Part shown: in pieces, positions 24,993 through 34,789 of the stretch
Position numbering within the stretch: the stretch's first letter is position 1
Layout of the letters: the number at the start of each line of letters is the position of its first letter
Assembly: GCF_030376605.1 (NCBI RefSeq)
Contig: NZ_JARRAE010000001.1
Span: 1-64,000, forward strand
Direction of reading: 5' to 3'
DNA: 64,000 bases
DNA from: Pseudochrobactrum sp. sp1633
Lineage (GTDB): Bacteria > Pseudomonadota > Alphaproteobacteria > Rhizobiales > Rhizobiaceae
Translations under genes and position numbers: made by a program
Notes under the pieces: generated by a model
Database searches by the model: none
Seen by the model: only the letters and a program-made list of their open reading frames with translations
What the model was told of the DNA's origin: nothing

Positions 24993-25766
24993 TTACTTTG
25001 TGGTGTAGCCGCCGTTGACGAGAATAGTCTGGCCAGTCATCCACCAGCCTTCAGTCACCAAAAAACGGATGTAGGGTACAATATCTTTAATATCGGTCAG
25101 TCCGGTTTTAGAGAACTTCGACAGGGCTGCTGCAGTCTTATGATAGGCCTGCGCATCTGCGGATTCCTGACCATAGAAAAATGGAGTATCCATCGGGCCA
25201 GGGCCAATCGCTGTCACGGAAATGCCACGACCGCCGAACTCTTTTGAAGCTGCACGGGTAAAATGCTCGACGGGCGCTTTGGTTCCTGCATAGCTGGAGT
25301 AGAAAGGCGTAAATGCGCCGAGCAGCGAGGTTACGAGCGTAACAATTGCACCATTATCATTCAGGTGCTTACCGGCTTCTTTCAAAAAGAAGAAGGCGGA
25401 TTTTGCATTAACTGCGCTCATCTCATCGTATTCAGCTTCTGAAATATCGAGGATGGGTTTTTTAAGTACTTTCCCAACGGTATTAATGGCGAAGTCTGGC
25501 TTGCCAATGGTGGCAACGACTTTATCAAACAGACTTTCTATTGCTCCGGCCGTGGTAAGATCGGCCTGAAAGGCGACGGCTTCGGCACCATTGGCCTTGA
25601 TGGCGGCGACAGTCGCTTCTGCGTCGGTCTTTGAAGCGCTGCTGTTATAGTGGACAGCAATAGCCTTTGCTCCCTGATTTGCGAAATCGCGGGCGATCAG
25701 TCCGCCAAGGTTTTTTGCTCCTCCGGCGATGAGCACAGTTTTGCCGCTAATTGTACGATTATTCAT
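24993..25766 (-). CDS. Short-chain dehydrogenase/reductase
   Basis: A classical SDR of 257 aa. The nucleotide-binding glycine motif is GGAKNLGG near 15-22, catalytic serine is in VTSLLGAF, and the YxxxK pair is YAGTK. The C-terminus (VTEGWWMTGQTILVNGGYT) is typical of the family. The substrate cannot be told from sequence. It is divergent from a LysR regulator 133 bp away, so the regulator probably controls it. Confidence 0.92.
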   Translation of the reverse strand: MNNRTISGKTVLIAGGAKNLGGLIARDFANQGAKAIAVHYNSSASKTDAEATVAAIKANGAEAVAFQADLTTAGAIESLFDKVVATIGKPDFAINTVGKVLKKPILDISEAEYDEMSAVNAKSAFFFLKEAGKHLNDNGAIVTLVTSLLGAFTPFYSSYAGTKAPVEHFTRAASKEFGGRGISVTAIGPGPMDTPFFYGQESADAQAYHKTAAALSKFSKTGLTDIKDIVPYIRFLVTEGWWMTGQTILVNGGYTTK

Positions 25767-25899
25767 AGGTCGGGTCTCCCTTTGAAAGCAGTGGCGGTAT
25801 CACACCACGACTGCTTTCAAGTAATCTACCGTCTGGATTAGGCACATAAAGGGTGATATTCTGCCATCATATGTCAGAAATCGTGAACAATGGAATGTA

Positions 25900-26802
25900 T
25901 TGAGCTTGGATCGTATTGATCTGTTTCGCATTTTTACTCGTGTAGTAGATACGACAAGTTTCACGCGTGCTGCTGACTTGCTCGGTTTACCACGTTCTTC
26001 AGTGTCGGCAGCAATAGCCGAATTAGAGGGGAGAGTTGGCGCTCGTCTTTTACATCGTACTACCCGAAAGGTTTCGCCGACCCATGATGGTCTTGCGCTT
26101 TATGAACGCTGTCTTCGGGTTGTCGCCGATGTTGAGGAAGCCGAGGGGCTATTTCGACAGGGTGCTAAACCTGCAGGAACATTGAGGGTTGATGTACCGG
26201 GACGAATTGGACGGTTGATCGTTGCACCGTCGCTTCCAGCTTTCTTTAAAGAATATCCGGGAATTGATGTGACCCTGGGTGTAACAGATCGTGCAGTAGA
26301 TCTCATCGGGGAAAGTGTTGATTGTGTACTGCGCGTTGGTTCTCTGACTGACTCCGGTCTGATTGCGCGCAGTATTGGTGAACTGCCTCTTATCAATGTT
26401 GCCAGCTCTGGCTATTTAGCTCAACATGGTATCCCGTATGATATTGAAGATCTGAAAACGCACTGGGCAGTGAATTATGCTTCACCATCAACCGGACGGG
26501 TAGAGCCATGGGAATGGGTAGAAGATGGTGTATTGCAAACGCTGCGGATGCGTAGTCGTGTAACTGTGAACGGTGCTGAAGCCTATATTGCTTGTTGTCT
26601 TGCGGATCTCGGCCTCATCCAAATTCCCGCTTATGATGTTCGTGAACATATCAGGACAGGCGAGTTAGTTGAAGTTTTGCCGAACCACCGTGCTGAGCCA
26701 CTGCCAATGACACTACTCTATTCACATCGTCGGCATCTCTCGCGTCGTGTTCAAGTTTTTGCTGATTGGTTGATCGCACTCTTGGAGCGAGAGATACTTT
26801 AG
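25900..26802 (+). CDS. LysR-family transcriptional regulator
   Basis: A 300-aa regulator with an N-terminal winged HTH (FTRAADLLGLPRSSVSAAI) and a LysR-type ligand-binding domain of the CrgA/DmlR-like kind (HRTTRKVSPTHDG, ARSIGELPLINVASSGYL). The likely start is TTG 25900, with GGAATG just upstream. Divergent placement next to the SDR gene suggests control of that gene and its own. The inducer is unknown. Confidence 0.92.
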   Translation: MSLDRIDLFRIFTRVVDTTSFTRAADLLGLPRSSVSAAIAELEGRVGARLLHRTTRKVSPTHDGLALYERCLRVVADVEEAEGLFRQGAKPAGTLRVDVPGRIGRLIVAPSLPAFFKEYPGIDVTLGVTDRAVDLIGESVDCVLRVGSLTDSGLIARSIGELPLINVASSGYLAQHGIPYDIEDLKTHWAVNYASPSTGRVEPWEWVEDGVLQTLRMRSRVTVNGAEAYIACCLADLGLIQIPAYDVREHIRTGELVEVLPNHRAEPLPMTLLYSHRRHLSRRVQVFADWLIALLEREIL

Positions 26803-26876
26803 AGTTGCATGTTGCGCAAAATATTGAATCATCTATTTCTCATGCTGACGCTAAGTGCCTAGATGCTTATGCCATC

Positions 26877-26978
26877 CCTCTGACAAAGCCGCTCATTTCA
26901 TCCAGCTTGACCATTGCCATGCGCATGCTTCCTCTGCAGTCTTGCGTTATGCATCGGGCCCGTTTCTCAATCTCGTGG
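26877..26978 (-). pseudogene. C-terminal gene fragment A (copy in 26.9 kb region)
   Basis: Minus-strand tail encoding MRMAMVKLDEMSGFVRGMA and a stop, preceded by two spaced cysteines. It matches the fragment ending at 30039. The N-terminal part of the gene is missing. The family is not recognised; two cysteines four residues apart could hint at metal binding. Confidence 0.5.
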
Positions 26979-26979
26979 G

Positions 26980-27147
26980 GATGCTATCGAAGCACTGAAA
27001 GACGGGCTTCGTCTGGCCATTGCCTTGCGAACAGTTGGCGGGTTTATGAAATGGATGATTGTCGCTCTAATTGGAACTTTTATCGATACAGTAATGCTGT
27101 ATGAAAATATTCTCAAAGTGATCAACTGGATTAATCAATCCAAATAA
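26980..27147 (+). pseudogene. C-terminal fragment of small membrane protein (copy 2)
   Basis: Encodes DAIEALKDGLRLAIALRTVG and then a TM-like segment MKWMIVALIGTF with TVMLYENILKVINWINQ, ending in TAA. It is homologous to 24177-24308 but reaches further upstream, with an open frame from 26914. The layout (helix, then TM segment) suits a small phage protein. It may be an intact small gene if an upstream start is used; I see no ribosome site. Confidence 0.5.
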
Positions 27148-27150
27148 TAA

Positions 27151-27182
27151 TATTGCCGGTCAGAATCTCTGACCGGCAATGC
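27151..27182 (+). terminator. Terminator of duplicated cassette (copy 2)
   Basis: Stem ATTGCCGGTCAG / CTGACCGGCAAT, directly after the membrane-protein fragment; the intact form of the hairpin at 24309. Confidence 0.65.
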
Positions 27183-27246
27183 CAGCAAGTACTATCAACA
27201 TAATGCGATAGACGGGCTATGTCGTATCTATCTACCGAGCTTATCC

Positions 27247-27663
27247 TTATTCGTGTTCAACTATTAACTGTGGTTCACCATCTGAGGTATGGTAATGTGA
27301 ACGGCCGTGCTCATTGATTGTGGCTTTGATCTGGCGGCGCAGGTTTGAGAAACTCTCGAACCGAACCACATCAACTGGCGTATCGAAGCGGATTGTAATC
27401 TGCCGGTAGTTGTTAGAGCCAGAAAGGCCGATTATCTGTCCGTTAAAAGGTTGGCCAAGATAGCGGCCGCGCACCCGATCATTCAGAGCCAGTTCTGGCG
27501 GTGCATTGCGCATTGCTAACCGGGCGTAGAACGTGTTCCAGTCCTTTGCGCCGTTCTGTCGGGCAATCAACTCCAGCGATTGTGCATGACTGATCACAGT
27601 TCCTTGTGCCTGAAGAGCTACGCGCAAGGCTTTAGCCTGAGCTTTTGCATCATCAATGGTCAT
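27247..27663 (-). CDS. Glyoxalase-superfamily-associated protein (Glyoxalase_8 type)
   Basis: A 138-aa protein whose N-terminus (TIDDAKAQAKALRVALQAQG, ISHAQSLELIARQNGAKDWN) matches a small domain often found at the front of glyoxalase-related proteins. The C-terminal part (NDRVRGRYLGQPFNGQIIG) looks like a small beta-barrel. It overlaps the MATE transporter gene by 4 bases, so the two are co-translated. The biochemical activity is unknown. Confidence 0.72.
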   Translation of the reverse strand: MTIDDAKAQAKALRVALQAQGTVISHAQSLELIARQNGAKDWNTFYARLAMRNAPPELALNDRVRGRYLGQPFNGQIIGLSGSNNYRQITIRFDTPVDVVRFESFSNLRRQIKATINEHGRSHYHTSDGEPQLIVEHE

Positions 27664-29051
27664 CGGTGTTCCTCTGCATTAAAAGCTTGTGTGCCGGTGG
27701 TGCTCAAGACGTTGCGCGCGATTAACACAGCGATTATCAGCATGATCGCTTCCGCCAATGGAAACGCTATCCAAATGCCTCGCACCCCAAAGCCCGCAGA
27801 AAGCGTTAATATGAATAGGGGTGTCAGCAGCCAAGGTTTCACCAAAGTGAGTGCTGCCGTCCGACCGGATTGGCCTAGGCTTTGGAAATATAACGCCAAG
27901 ACGAGGATCGGTCCGGATGATACATAAAGCAGCATCATAGGCCGCAGTATCTCCGTAACAGCGTCGATTACGGCTGGGTCATAGCTGAACCAACTGCCGA
28001 GAGTGGTTCCTGCGACAGTGCCTATTAACGCCACTGACATGCACCAAAGGAAAGCTACGCTCATCGCCAGCCGCAACGTGGCTAATGCCCGATCGTTTCT
28101 CCCCGCACCAACATTGTTGCCGGTAATGCTTTGCGTGGCCAGCGCGATTGCCATCTGTGGCAGAAAGGCAAAGCTTAAAAGCCGCGTCACGACACCATAG
28201 GCGGCGACCAAGGCGCCATATTCCGCTCCTGCATGAAGTCGCAGGAATAGCATCACGGTGCTGGCGACCACGGCGATGCCGATGAAGCTGAGGCATAATG
28301 GCAGGCCCAGTCGAATGATCTCTAACCAAGCGCCTAGCCAGCTTTGCGTGCGTAGAACTGACAGCGGCAACAATCTCTTGCTGTATCTCCTTACGCCAAG
28401 CACCAGCACCAGCCCAAGGGCTTGGGCTGCAACCGTGCCAAGGGCTGAGCCAGAAACTCCGAGGCCAAGTACCACGATCCCTAGCCAATTCGCGCCGATA
28501 TTGAAGAGGTTAATCAGCACAGACAGGGTGGCAATCAGACCGGCCTGTCCCTCGCTGCGCAGCGCATCCGCATGGATGCCAAGCATCAGTTGTACCGGCG
28601 CACCAAGAATTATTATCCGCAGATAATCCTGCGCCAATTCGGCGATTTTGGAATTGCCTGCGGCCATAGATCCGATAAGCGTAGTACCGACCACTTCCCA
28701 TAGCACGACAAGACCAACCGAAATCGCCAGCACCAGCCCATGTGTTTCGGCAAAGACGCGCCCGGCGGTTATGCGATCCCCGGCACCAAGATGCCGCGCC
28801 ATCAGGCTCGACATGCCGCCGCCAGTCAGGGTCGACAGCGCTGAAAGCACCATAGCAACCGGAAAGGCCAGGCTCACTGCTGCGAGTGCGTCGGATCCGA
28901 TGAAGTGGCCGACGAAAACGCCATCAACAATATTAAGAACTCCCCCCATCGACATAACCACTGTCATGGGAAGGGCATTTAACAGAAACAACCGCCCGAT
29001 AGGGACGGTCAGAAAAGGATTAACCTGTTGGGTAGCGTGTCTTGTAGACAT
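27660..29051 (-). CDS. MATE-family efflux transporter
   Basis: A 463-aa inner-membrane protein with twelve predicted TM helices in two repeats. It opens with PIGRLFLLNALPMTVVMSMG and carries the MATE-like VDGVFVGHFIGSDALAAVSL. These proteins export cationic drugs or metabolites using Na+ or H+ gradients. It is the first gene of a two-gene operon with the Glyoxalase_8-type gene. Substrates cannot be told from sequence. Confidence 0.9.
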   Translation of the reverse strand: MSTRHATQQVNPFLTVPIGRLFLLNALPMTVVMSMGGVLNIVDGVFVGHFIGSDALAAVSLAFPVAMVLSALSTLTGGGMSSLMARHLGAGDRITAGRVFAETHGLVLAISVGLVVLWEVVGTTLIGSMAAGNSKIAELAQDYLRIIILGAPVQLMLGIHADALRSEGQAGLIATLSVLINLFNIGANWLGIVVLGLGVSGSALGTVAAQALGLVLVLGVRRYSKRLLPLSVLRTQSWLGAWLEIIRLGLPLCLSFIGIAVVASTVMLFLRLHAGAEYGALVAAYGVVTRLLSFAFLPQMAIALATQSITGNNVGAGRNDRALATLRLAMSVAFLWCMSVALIGTVAGTTLGSWFSYDPAVIDAVTEILRPMMLLYVSSGPILVLALYFQSLGQSGRTAALTLVKPWLLTPLFILTLSAGFGVRGIWIAFPLAEAIMLIIAVLIARNVLSTTGTQAFNAEEHR

Positions 29052-29229
29052 CGCTCACTCCTCATATGAGGCATTTCAAAGTGGAATGGGGGCCTGCATT
29101 GCCCACCGCGCGAAATGCTTCGAGGGTGAGGTGTCTAGTTAATCCGAGCTTCACCGTGACTTACGTCTGCAGGCGGCAGGTGCCGGTACCTTAGTTCATC
29201 AATATAGGGAATGCGAACTTTCCAGTCAA

Positions 29230-29448
29230 TTGCCTGTGACCAATCTAGAACAATGGCAGCGACAAGCTGAACTGGCCGATGCCCGAAAAGATGAGCAGTG
29301 GAAGCACATGGACAACCGGTTTAATGATCTGGAAAAGAAAATATCCGGTGTGAGCGATACGCTAGCAAAGGTCATATGGCTCATTATCAGCGTCCTGATT
29401 CTTAGCGTGGTCAGCTTCATGATAAGAGGTGGGTTTGCCGTGCCGTAA
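29230..29448 (+). CDS. XhlA-like small phage protein
   Basis: A 72-aa product with an amphipathic coiled coil (HMDNRFNDLEKKISGVSDTL) followed by a C-terminal TM helix (VIWLIISVLILSVVSFMI). This is the plan of haemolysin XhlA, a cell-surface protein encoded beside phage holins and lysins. The start is TTG 29230 or GTG 29236; the ribosome site is weak. It is separated from the main lysis cassette by about 6 kb of cargo. Confidence 0.6.
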   Translation: MPVTNLEQWQRQAELADARKDEQWKHMDNRFNDLEKKISGVSDTLAKVIWLIISVLILSVVSFMIRGGFAVP

Positions 29449-29546
29449 GCCCGCTCAATTTATGATAATGAGCTTTTTTCACAACTATCTGAGAGGCATA
29501 GGAAGAAGTATTGTATCGGTTAGAATCAAACCTTGTAGTGGAGCGC

Positions 29547-30023
29547 ATGATGCCAATAAAGCCTGATGCAATTTTTGCCTGCGATGCTCCAGCACGTCTA
29601 AAACCAAGTAATTACCCCGAGCCATACGCCTCTTTCGTTGCAGACCGCATAAAGCAGCCGTTAGGCGATATCTTCGGCTTGAGCAATTTCGGGGTTAATC
29701 TAACGCGCTTGCTGCCAAACTCAATTTCCGCTCTTCATCATCGCCATTCAATGCAAGATGAATTTATATATGTGCTTGAGGGGCGTCCGACGTTAATCAC
29801 TGATGCAGGAGAAAGGCAGCTTGAAGTCGGAATGGTTGCAGGTTTTCCTGCAAATGGAACTGCGCATCATCTGGAAAACAGAACTTCTCACGATTGCATT
29901 ATATTAGAGATAGGTGATCGTACTACTGGTGATCAAGTAAGTTATCCATCCGATGATTTGCAGGCTGTAATGAGAGATGATGGTAGCTGGAAATTCACGC
30001 ATAAGAACGGCAAAGATTATTAA
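29547..30023 (+). CDS. Cupin-domain protein
   Basis: A protein of about 158 aa. The conserved cupin motif 1 is HHRHSMQDEFIYVLEGRPTL, and motif 2 is GFPANGTAHHLENR; together they supply the histidines and glutamate that bind a metal. Small single-cupin proteins have varied roles, often sugar or small-molecule binding. ATG 29547 (or 29550) has a purine-rich GTGGAG upstream; a longer frame from 29511 is less likely. It is the last gene before the right attachment site. Confidence 0.82.
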   Translation: MMPIKPDAIFACDAPARLKPSNYPEPYASFVADRIKQPLGDIFGLSNFGVNLTRLLPNSISALHHRHSMQDEFIYVLEGRPTLITDAGERQLEVGMVAGFPANGTAHHLENRTSHDCIILEIGDRTTGDQVSYPSDDLQAVMRDDGSWKFTHKNGKDY

Positions 30024-30038
30024 CTACGCTCTCTACAC

Positions 30039-30159
30039 TCATGCCATCCCTCCGACGAATCCGTTCATTTCATCAAGCCTGACCATTGCTATGCGCATTT
30101 GACCTTTGCAGCCTCTAGCTTTGCATCGGACAGGGTTTTCAATTTCATTTAGATGGGGT
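30039..30159 (-). pseudogene. C-terminal gene fragment A (copy beside attR)
   Basis: Minus-strand tail reading GQMRIAMVRLDEMNGFVGGMA before a stop, homologous to 26877-26978. The open frame could be extended through the tRNA gene, which shows that the extension is not real. The cysteine pair of the other copy is partly kept (RCKARGCKG). Confidence 0.5.
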
Positions 30160-30311
30160 TGTTCGTGAACTGCATGGCAATCTTTCAGCTCATCCATGTT
30201 CCTGTCAGAGATGAATAAAGAGTACTTTAGTGCATTCAATCGAAACCTGATCAGGAAGCAAGATTGCACAAAATCTGTAAACCAGATGTAAACTACGGCA
30301 GTTCGTTCTAA

Positions 30312-30416
<105 letters not shown>

Positions 30417-30973
30417 ACTTTTCTGAACTCGCATTCAGTAAGTGTTCGGTTCTATAAAGGGGCACTTTAGCTCTGTCTAGTCCGGAAATTATTTTTTTGA
30501 AAAAAATGTGTTGCCACCGCAGCTTATGAACAGAAAACGAATACACGCATTATGTGTATCGGGCGGGACAATGCTGCGTCAAATAAGTTTAGAGCTCTGC
30601 GAACAGCAGGAAAAATTGGCTTTGTTGTGCAGGACGAGCGGATATAACTGCCCGGCCGGTCTTGATGCCGTGCTTTGAACTGCACATATAACTTGCAATG
30701 TTGCCGTGTGGGTATATCAGGCTACATTTAATATCGGCCGTGAACCGGAATATTAATCACTTCGCCGGTAAAGCTATCAGCTTAATATTGTTGATACGGG
30801 TGCCCTCTGTCATCAGAGTTTTGTTTTTGTGCCATAATTAGGCACAAAAAAACTGGCATAGCATCCAATACGGTGTTGGTTAAATTGCTTTTCAGGCAGT
30901 ATTAATCTGTTACAAGAACGACGGCGCAGCAGCACATAGCATTTCCTCATGCTTTGCATGATCTGAGGGTTCA
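30417..30973. other. Gene-free region between tRNA-Lys and DedA gene
   Basis: No coding sequence is seen in about 557 bases. A strong symmetrical hairpin (GTTTTTGTGCC / GGCACAAAAAAAC) at 30824-30854 could terminate in either direction, though no gene precedes it; a small RNA ending there cannot be excluded. The remainder should contain the promoters of the tRNA (5' side, leftward) and the DedA gene. Confidence 0.5.
30824..30854. terminator. Orphan bidirectional hairpin
   Basis: Inverted repeat with a T run on one side and an A run on the other, over 100 bases from any gene. Confidence 0.5.
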
Positions 30974-31651
30974 ATGGACGGTTTTATCGGTGATATCGGA
31001 CAGTTTATCTCGGCCAATCAGGTTTGGGCGGGGCCAATTGTCGGATTGATAGCATTTGGCGAGTCACTGGCGGTTATCGGTATGCTGATTCCGGCAACGC
31101 CGATCATGCTGGCTATTGGTGGTTTGGTTGGTGCCGGTATTATTGATCCTATGCCTGTTCTGATCGGCGCTGTTATTGGCGCGGTCATCGGCGATGTTAT
31201 TTCATATTTTCTTGGCTGGTGGCTGGGCCGCCGCGTAATCCATCAGTGGCCGCTGAATAAATACCGTTCACATATTGCGCAGGCTCGTTTGCTGTTTCGC
31301 AAATATGGTTTTGCTGCCGTGTTCTTCGGACGTTTTTTTGGGCCTGTTCGTTGTACCGTGCCGCTGGTCGCGGGTATGATGTCGATGGATCAAAAACGGT
31401 TTCAAACAGCTAATATTTCGTCTGCGCTGGTTTGGGCGCCGGTCATGATTTTGCCCGGCTGGCTTGCCGGCCAAGGTGCCGGAATTTTTGCTAATCTCAG
31501 TGGCTCTGACTGGGTCTGGATGGCAGTTGGTCTGACTGTTGTCGCGACGGTTGTCAGTATCGTTGGTGTCCGCTTCATGCGCGCACGCCCTAAAAATGAA
31601 CGCAGACGCGGTGTTCGCAAGAATAAAGTTACAACGGCTCCGGCAGAGTAA
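30974..31651 (+). CDS. DedA-family membrane protein
   Basis: A 225-aa inner-membrane protein of the DedA/VTT (SNARE-associated) family. Typical parts are GMLIPATPIMLAIGGLVGAG and FGRFFGPVRCTVPLVAGMM, the second carrying the conserved arginines and glycines needed for activity. DedA proteins act in lipid recycling (some transport undecaprenyl phosphate) and envelope homeostasis. The tail after residue 205 is strongly basic. It stands alone. Confidence 0.92.
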   Translation: MDGFIGDIGQFISANQVWAGPIVGLIAFGESLAVIGMLIPATPIMLAIGGLVGAGIIDPMPVLIGAVIGAVIGDVISYFLGWWLGRRVIHQWPLNKYRSHIAQARLLFRKYGFAAVFFGRFFGPVRCTVPLVAGMMSMDQKRFQTANISSALVWAPVMILPGWLAGQGAGIFANLSGSDWVWMAVGLTVVATVVSIVGVRFMRARPKNERRRGVRKNKVTTAPAE

Positions 31652-31858
31652 TATCGCGCTTTCATAGGTGTTTTGTCGCCAATAACCCGTTGGTACTGGT
31701 GTTACTGGCGGATTATGGTTGTTCTGTTTTGAAAATTTTTTGCAGAACAACTTGATTAGGGCTGCGTTTGCACTCATTATAAATCTGAATTGTCAGAGCA
31801 TGCTTCAGCTGTTGTATGAGGTGTGCTCTGAAATTTTATATGCAAAATATCGTTTGCA

Positions 31859-32407
31859 TTGAGAATTTTAACTGCGCTGCTGCGCCTAACGGGGTTTTTA
31901 AAAGCTCTTATGCCGGAAGATACTTCTGACGATTCGTCTATTACGGATTGTTGCCGCTCCAAGTTGGTAGCAATCCGAAACTCAGTTCTGCTGCACTCTG
32001 AATATAGCCGGAACATGTCTGTGAATAACCAGACAGTTGTTTTGCCTTATGTGCAAGTTTCCCGTTTTGCAAAATTCATGCGTGATAAAACTGCCATGCT
32101 GGCAGATGATATCGCATGCCTGTTTTCCGATAAGGAGACCGGCATACGGGACAAATTCCTCCTGTTTTTCACATCAATTTGTAACGTGCCCGTCCGGAAG
32201 TCTGCAAAGATTTTTGGTCTGACGGCTCGTGATTTGAAAAAATCAAAACAAAATTGGTCTGCGAATGAGCGTGTCTGGCAATTTGGCTTCATGAGAGGCG
32301 CGGGAGTGAAACTGCACTCCGCTTATGTCCGTGAAGCTTATCCGGCGCTTGCGCGTTTGTCTGGCTCCATGCAGCCTTGCTTGCGCACCCTGCAACAGAA
32401 ACTCTAG
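31859..32407 (+). CDS. Hypothetical protein
   Basis: A frame of up to 182 aa beginning with TTG. Candidate internal starts are ATG at about 31909 and ATG at about 32014. The C-terminal half looks protein-like ([37 protein letters not shown]) but I recognise no family. No strong ribosome site is present. It ends 13 bases before the TerC-like gene start and could be co-transcribed with it. Confidence 0.35.
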   Translation: MRILTALLRLTGFLKALMPEDTSDDSSITDCCRSKLVAIRNSVLLHSEYSRNMSVNNQTVVLPYVQVSRFAKFMRDKTAMLADDIACLFSDKETGIRDKFLLFFTSICNVPVRKSAKIFGLTARDLKKSKQNWSANERVWQFGFMRGAGVKLHSAYVREAYPALARLSGSMQPCLRTLQQKL

Positions 32408-32420
32408 GAAACGACAACCC

Positions 32421-33980
32421 ATGGAATGGATTGCCGATCCCAATGCCTGGATAGGCTTGGTTACACTGATTGTTCTTGAGATTGTTCTTGGTATCGACAA
32501 TCTCGTTTTTATCTCGATCCTTGCCGGTAAATTGCCACCGAGCCAGCGCAATAAAGCGCGTTTGCTTGGTCTTGCGCTTGCGCTTTTGATGCGTCTTGGT
32601 TTGCTGGCTTCGATCTCGTGGATCGTAACACTTACCCAGCCTCTCTTTACTATTTTCTCTTTTGGTTTCTCCGGCCGCGATATCATAATGATTTTCGGTG
32701 GTGTGTTCCTGCTTGCAAAAGGCACTATGGAGCTGCATGAGCGCCTTGAGGGCGAAAATACTGTTAAAGAAGTTAATCCGGTTCATGCAGTGTTCTGGCA
32801 GGTTATTGCCCAGATCGTTGTACTTGATGCCGTGTTCTCGCTCGATAGCGTGATTACAGCTGTCGGTATGGTGCAGCATCTGCCGGTAATGATGATTGCC
32901 GTTGTGATTGCTATGGGCGTGATGATGCTGGCTTCCAAGCCGCTGATGTCTTTTGTTAACAAGCATCCGACCGTGGTAATCCTGTGTCTTGGCTTCCTGA
33001 TGATGATCGGTTTCAGTCTGGTGATTGAAGGCTTTGGTTATCACGTGCCTAAGGGCTATCTCTATGCTGCTATCGGCTTCTCGATCCTGATCGAGGCTGC
33101 CAATCAGGTCGGCCGTCACAACCGCGAGAAGCGGGTGACGACCAATGATCTGCGTGAGCGTACGGCCGGTGCGGTTTTGCGTCTTCTCGGCGGTGGCCGT
33201 GGCAGTGACAATGCTCTATCGGAAACCATTGATGTGATTGCCGAGCATACGGCGGCTGCCGATGTGTTCCGTCCGGAAGAGAAAGAAATGATCCGCGGCG
33301 TGCTTGATCTCGCCGATCGTCCGGTTCGTTCTATCATGACACCGCGTAACGAAGTGGAGTGGCTTGATCTGGATGCGAGTGAGGAAGAGCTGCGTGCTGA
33401 GTTGCGTCAGTTTGCTCATTCGCGGGTTATTCTTGCACGCGGGCAGGTGGATGAATTTGTCGGTGTTGCGCTGACAAAGGACCTCTTGCTTTATCTGGCA
33501 GATTCCGCACCGATTGACTGGCAGAGTGCTATGAAGCAGCCGCTGGTCGTGCATGAGCACAGCAATGTGCTGCGTGTTATGGAGCAGTTACGCGGATCGT
33601 CGGTGCAGATGGCTGTTATCGTGGACGAGCATGGCTCTTTTGAAGGCGTTGCAACACCGACCGATATTCTCGAAGCGATTGCCGGTGAGTTTCCGGACGA
33701 AGAAGGGGATTCACCAAGTGTTGAAACACAGGAAGACGGTGTCTGGATTGCCGATGGCTTTACGGATATCCGCCGCCTGAGTGGTATTCTTGAGCGTGAT
33801 CTGGTGGATGAGGATGACCGTTACACCACGCTGGCGGGCTTTGTACTCTGGCACCTCGGACATATTCCTGTTGGTGGTGAAAAACTCACTGCTGAGGGCT
33901 TTGAGTTTGAAGTGCTGACAATGGAACGCCGGAATATCGCCAAAGTAAAAATTACGGCTTTACCTGCTTATGATTATTAA
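32421..33980 (+). CDS. TerC-family membrane protein with CBS and CorC domains
   Basis: A 519-aa protein. The N-terminal ~240 residues form the TerC membrane domain ([18 protein letters not shown] is diagnostic). A CBS pair follows (about 300-420; [33 protein letters not shown]), then a CorC_HlyC transporter-associated domain. Such proteins resemble E. coli YoaE/YegH; TerC proteins have been linked to metal, mainly manganese, export. ATG 32421 is chosen because the family begins [10 protein letters not shown] and AGGAA lies upstream; the longer frame from 32325 is not supported. A terminator follows. Confidence 0.93.
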   Translation: MEWIADPNAWIGLVTLIVLEIVLGIDNLVFISILAGKLPPSQRNKARLLGLALALLMRLGLLASISWIVTLTQPLFTIFSFGFSGRDIIMIFGGVFLLAKGTMELHERLEGENTVKEVNPVHAVFWQVIAQIVVLDAVFSLDSVITAVGMVQHLPVMMIAVVIAMGVMMLASKPLMSFVNKHPTVVILCLGFLMMIGFSLVIEGFGYHVPKGYLYAAIGFSILIEAANQVGRHNREKRVTTNDLRERTAGAVLRLLGGGRGSDNALSETIDVIAEHTAAADVFRPEEKEMIRGVLDLADRPVRSIMTPRNEVEWLDLDASEEELRAELRQFAHSRVILARGQVDEFVGVALTKDLLLYLADSAPIDWQSAMKQPLVVHEHSNVLRVMEQLRGSSVQMAVIVDEHGSFEGVATPTDILEAIAGEFPDEEGDSPSVETQEDGVWIADGFTDIRRLSGILERDLVDEDDRYTTLAGFVLWHLGHIPVGGEKLTAEGFEFEVLTMERRNIAKVKITALPAYDY

Positions 33981-34001
33981 GCAGGAAGACTGTTAAAAGA
34001 G

Positions 34002-34034
34002 AAACGCCGCATCATTTTGATGCGGCGTTTTTTT
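34002..34034 (+). terminator. Terminator after TerC-like gene
   Basis: Stem AACGCCGCATCA / TGATGCGGCGTT followed by seven T, 22 bases after the stop. Confidence 0.9.
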
Positions 34035-34160
34035 ATGAAAGCACATTGTCCTATTTTGTGAACAGTGTGTCGCAGGAGAGAACTTGCAGTTTCGCTGAAA
34101 CACTCTTAACAGATGTGCTGAAAAGAGGGGCGTCATTCTGCCTTTCTGCTGAAAAAGGAA

Positions 34161-34733
34161 ATGTCCGTGCCAAAGCTTTATACAATCATTTGTGCGACGC
34201 GTTCTGCGCGTCATGGTGATAAATTTGCCAAATGGTTTAATGATTTTGCAGCTGCAAACTCTGATTTTGATGCAGAACTGATTGATCTGGCAGAAGTTAA
34301 ACTGCCGTTCTTTGATGAATCCACGCACCCGCGCGCGCAGAAATACGAGCATGAGCATACCAAAAAATGGAGCAAGCTCATTGATGCCGGTGATGCATTT
34401 GTCTTTGTTATTCCGGAATATAACTATTCCCCGCCGGCTGAGTTCTTCAACGCAGTCAATTATTTGAATACAGAATGGAACTATAAGCCTGCGGCTATTA
34501 TGAGCTATGGCGGTGTTTCCGGTGGTCTGCGCTCCGCACAGGTTGCCCGTTCGCATTTGAGCACATTGCGCATGGTGCCGCTGCCGGAAGGTATTCCGCT
34601 GCCGAATTATCCGCAGTTCCTCAATGAAAATGGCGCATTTGTTGCAACTGAAATGGTTGAAGCCAGTGCAAAGACCGTTTTGTCGGAGCTGAAAGTCTGG
34701 AATGACGGCCTGCAGACAATCCGCAATAAGTAA
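34161..34733 (+). CDS. NADPH-dependent FMN reductase
   Basis: A flavodoxin-fold protein of 190 aa. It begins with a beta strand leading to the phosphate-binding loop (ICATRSARHGDKFAKWF) and has the family pattern FVFVIPEYNYSPPAEFFNA and MSYGGVSGGLRSAQ. It probably reduces FMN, quinones or similar compounds with NADPH. ATG 34161 has AAGGA very close upstream; GTG 34167 would have ideal spacing and loses only two residues. A terminator follows at 34762. Confidence 0.92.
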   Translation: MSVPKLYTIICATRSARHGDKFAKWFNDFAAANSDFDAELIDLAEVKLPFFDESTHPRAQKYEHEHTKKWSKLIDAGDAFVFVIPEYNYSPPAEFFNAVNYLNTEWNYKPAAIMSYGGVSGGLRSAQVARSHLSTLRMVPLPEGIPLPNYPQFLNENGAFVATEMVEASAKTVLSELKVWNDGLQTIRNK

Positions 34734-34761
34734 GATTTCATCTTATTGATGTTGAAAGAAA

Positions 34762-34789
34762 AATCGCTGCAGCAATGCAGCGGTTTTTT
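34762..34789 (+). terminator. Terminator after FMN reductase gene
   Basis: Stem AATCGCTGC / GCAGCGGTT (with G-T pairs), then TTTTTTG. Confidence 0.8.

Noticed and set aside
32289-33119. 276-codon minus-strand frame opposite the TerC-like gene
   Set aside because: Shadow of a well-supported gene; histidine- and asparagine-rich composition typical of antisense frames.
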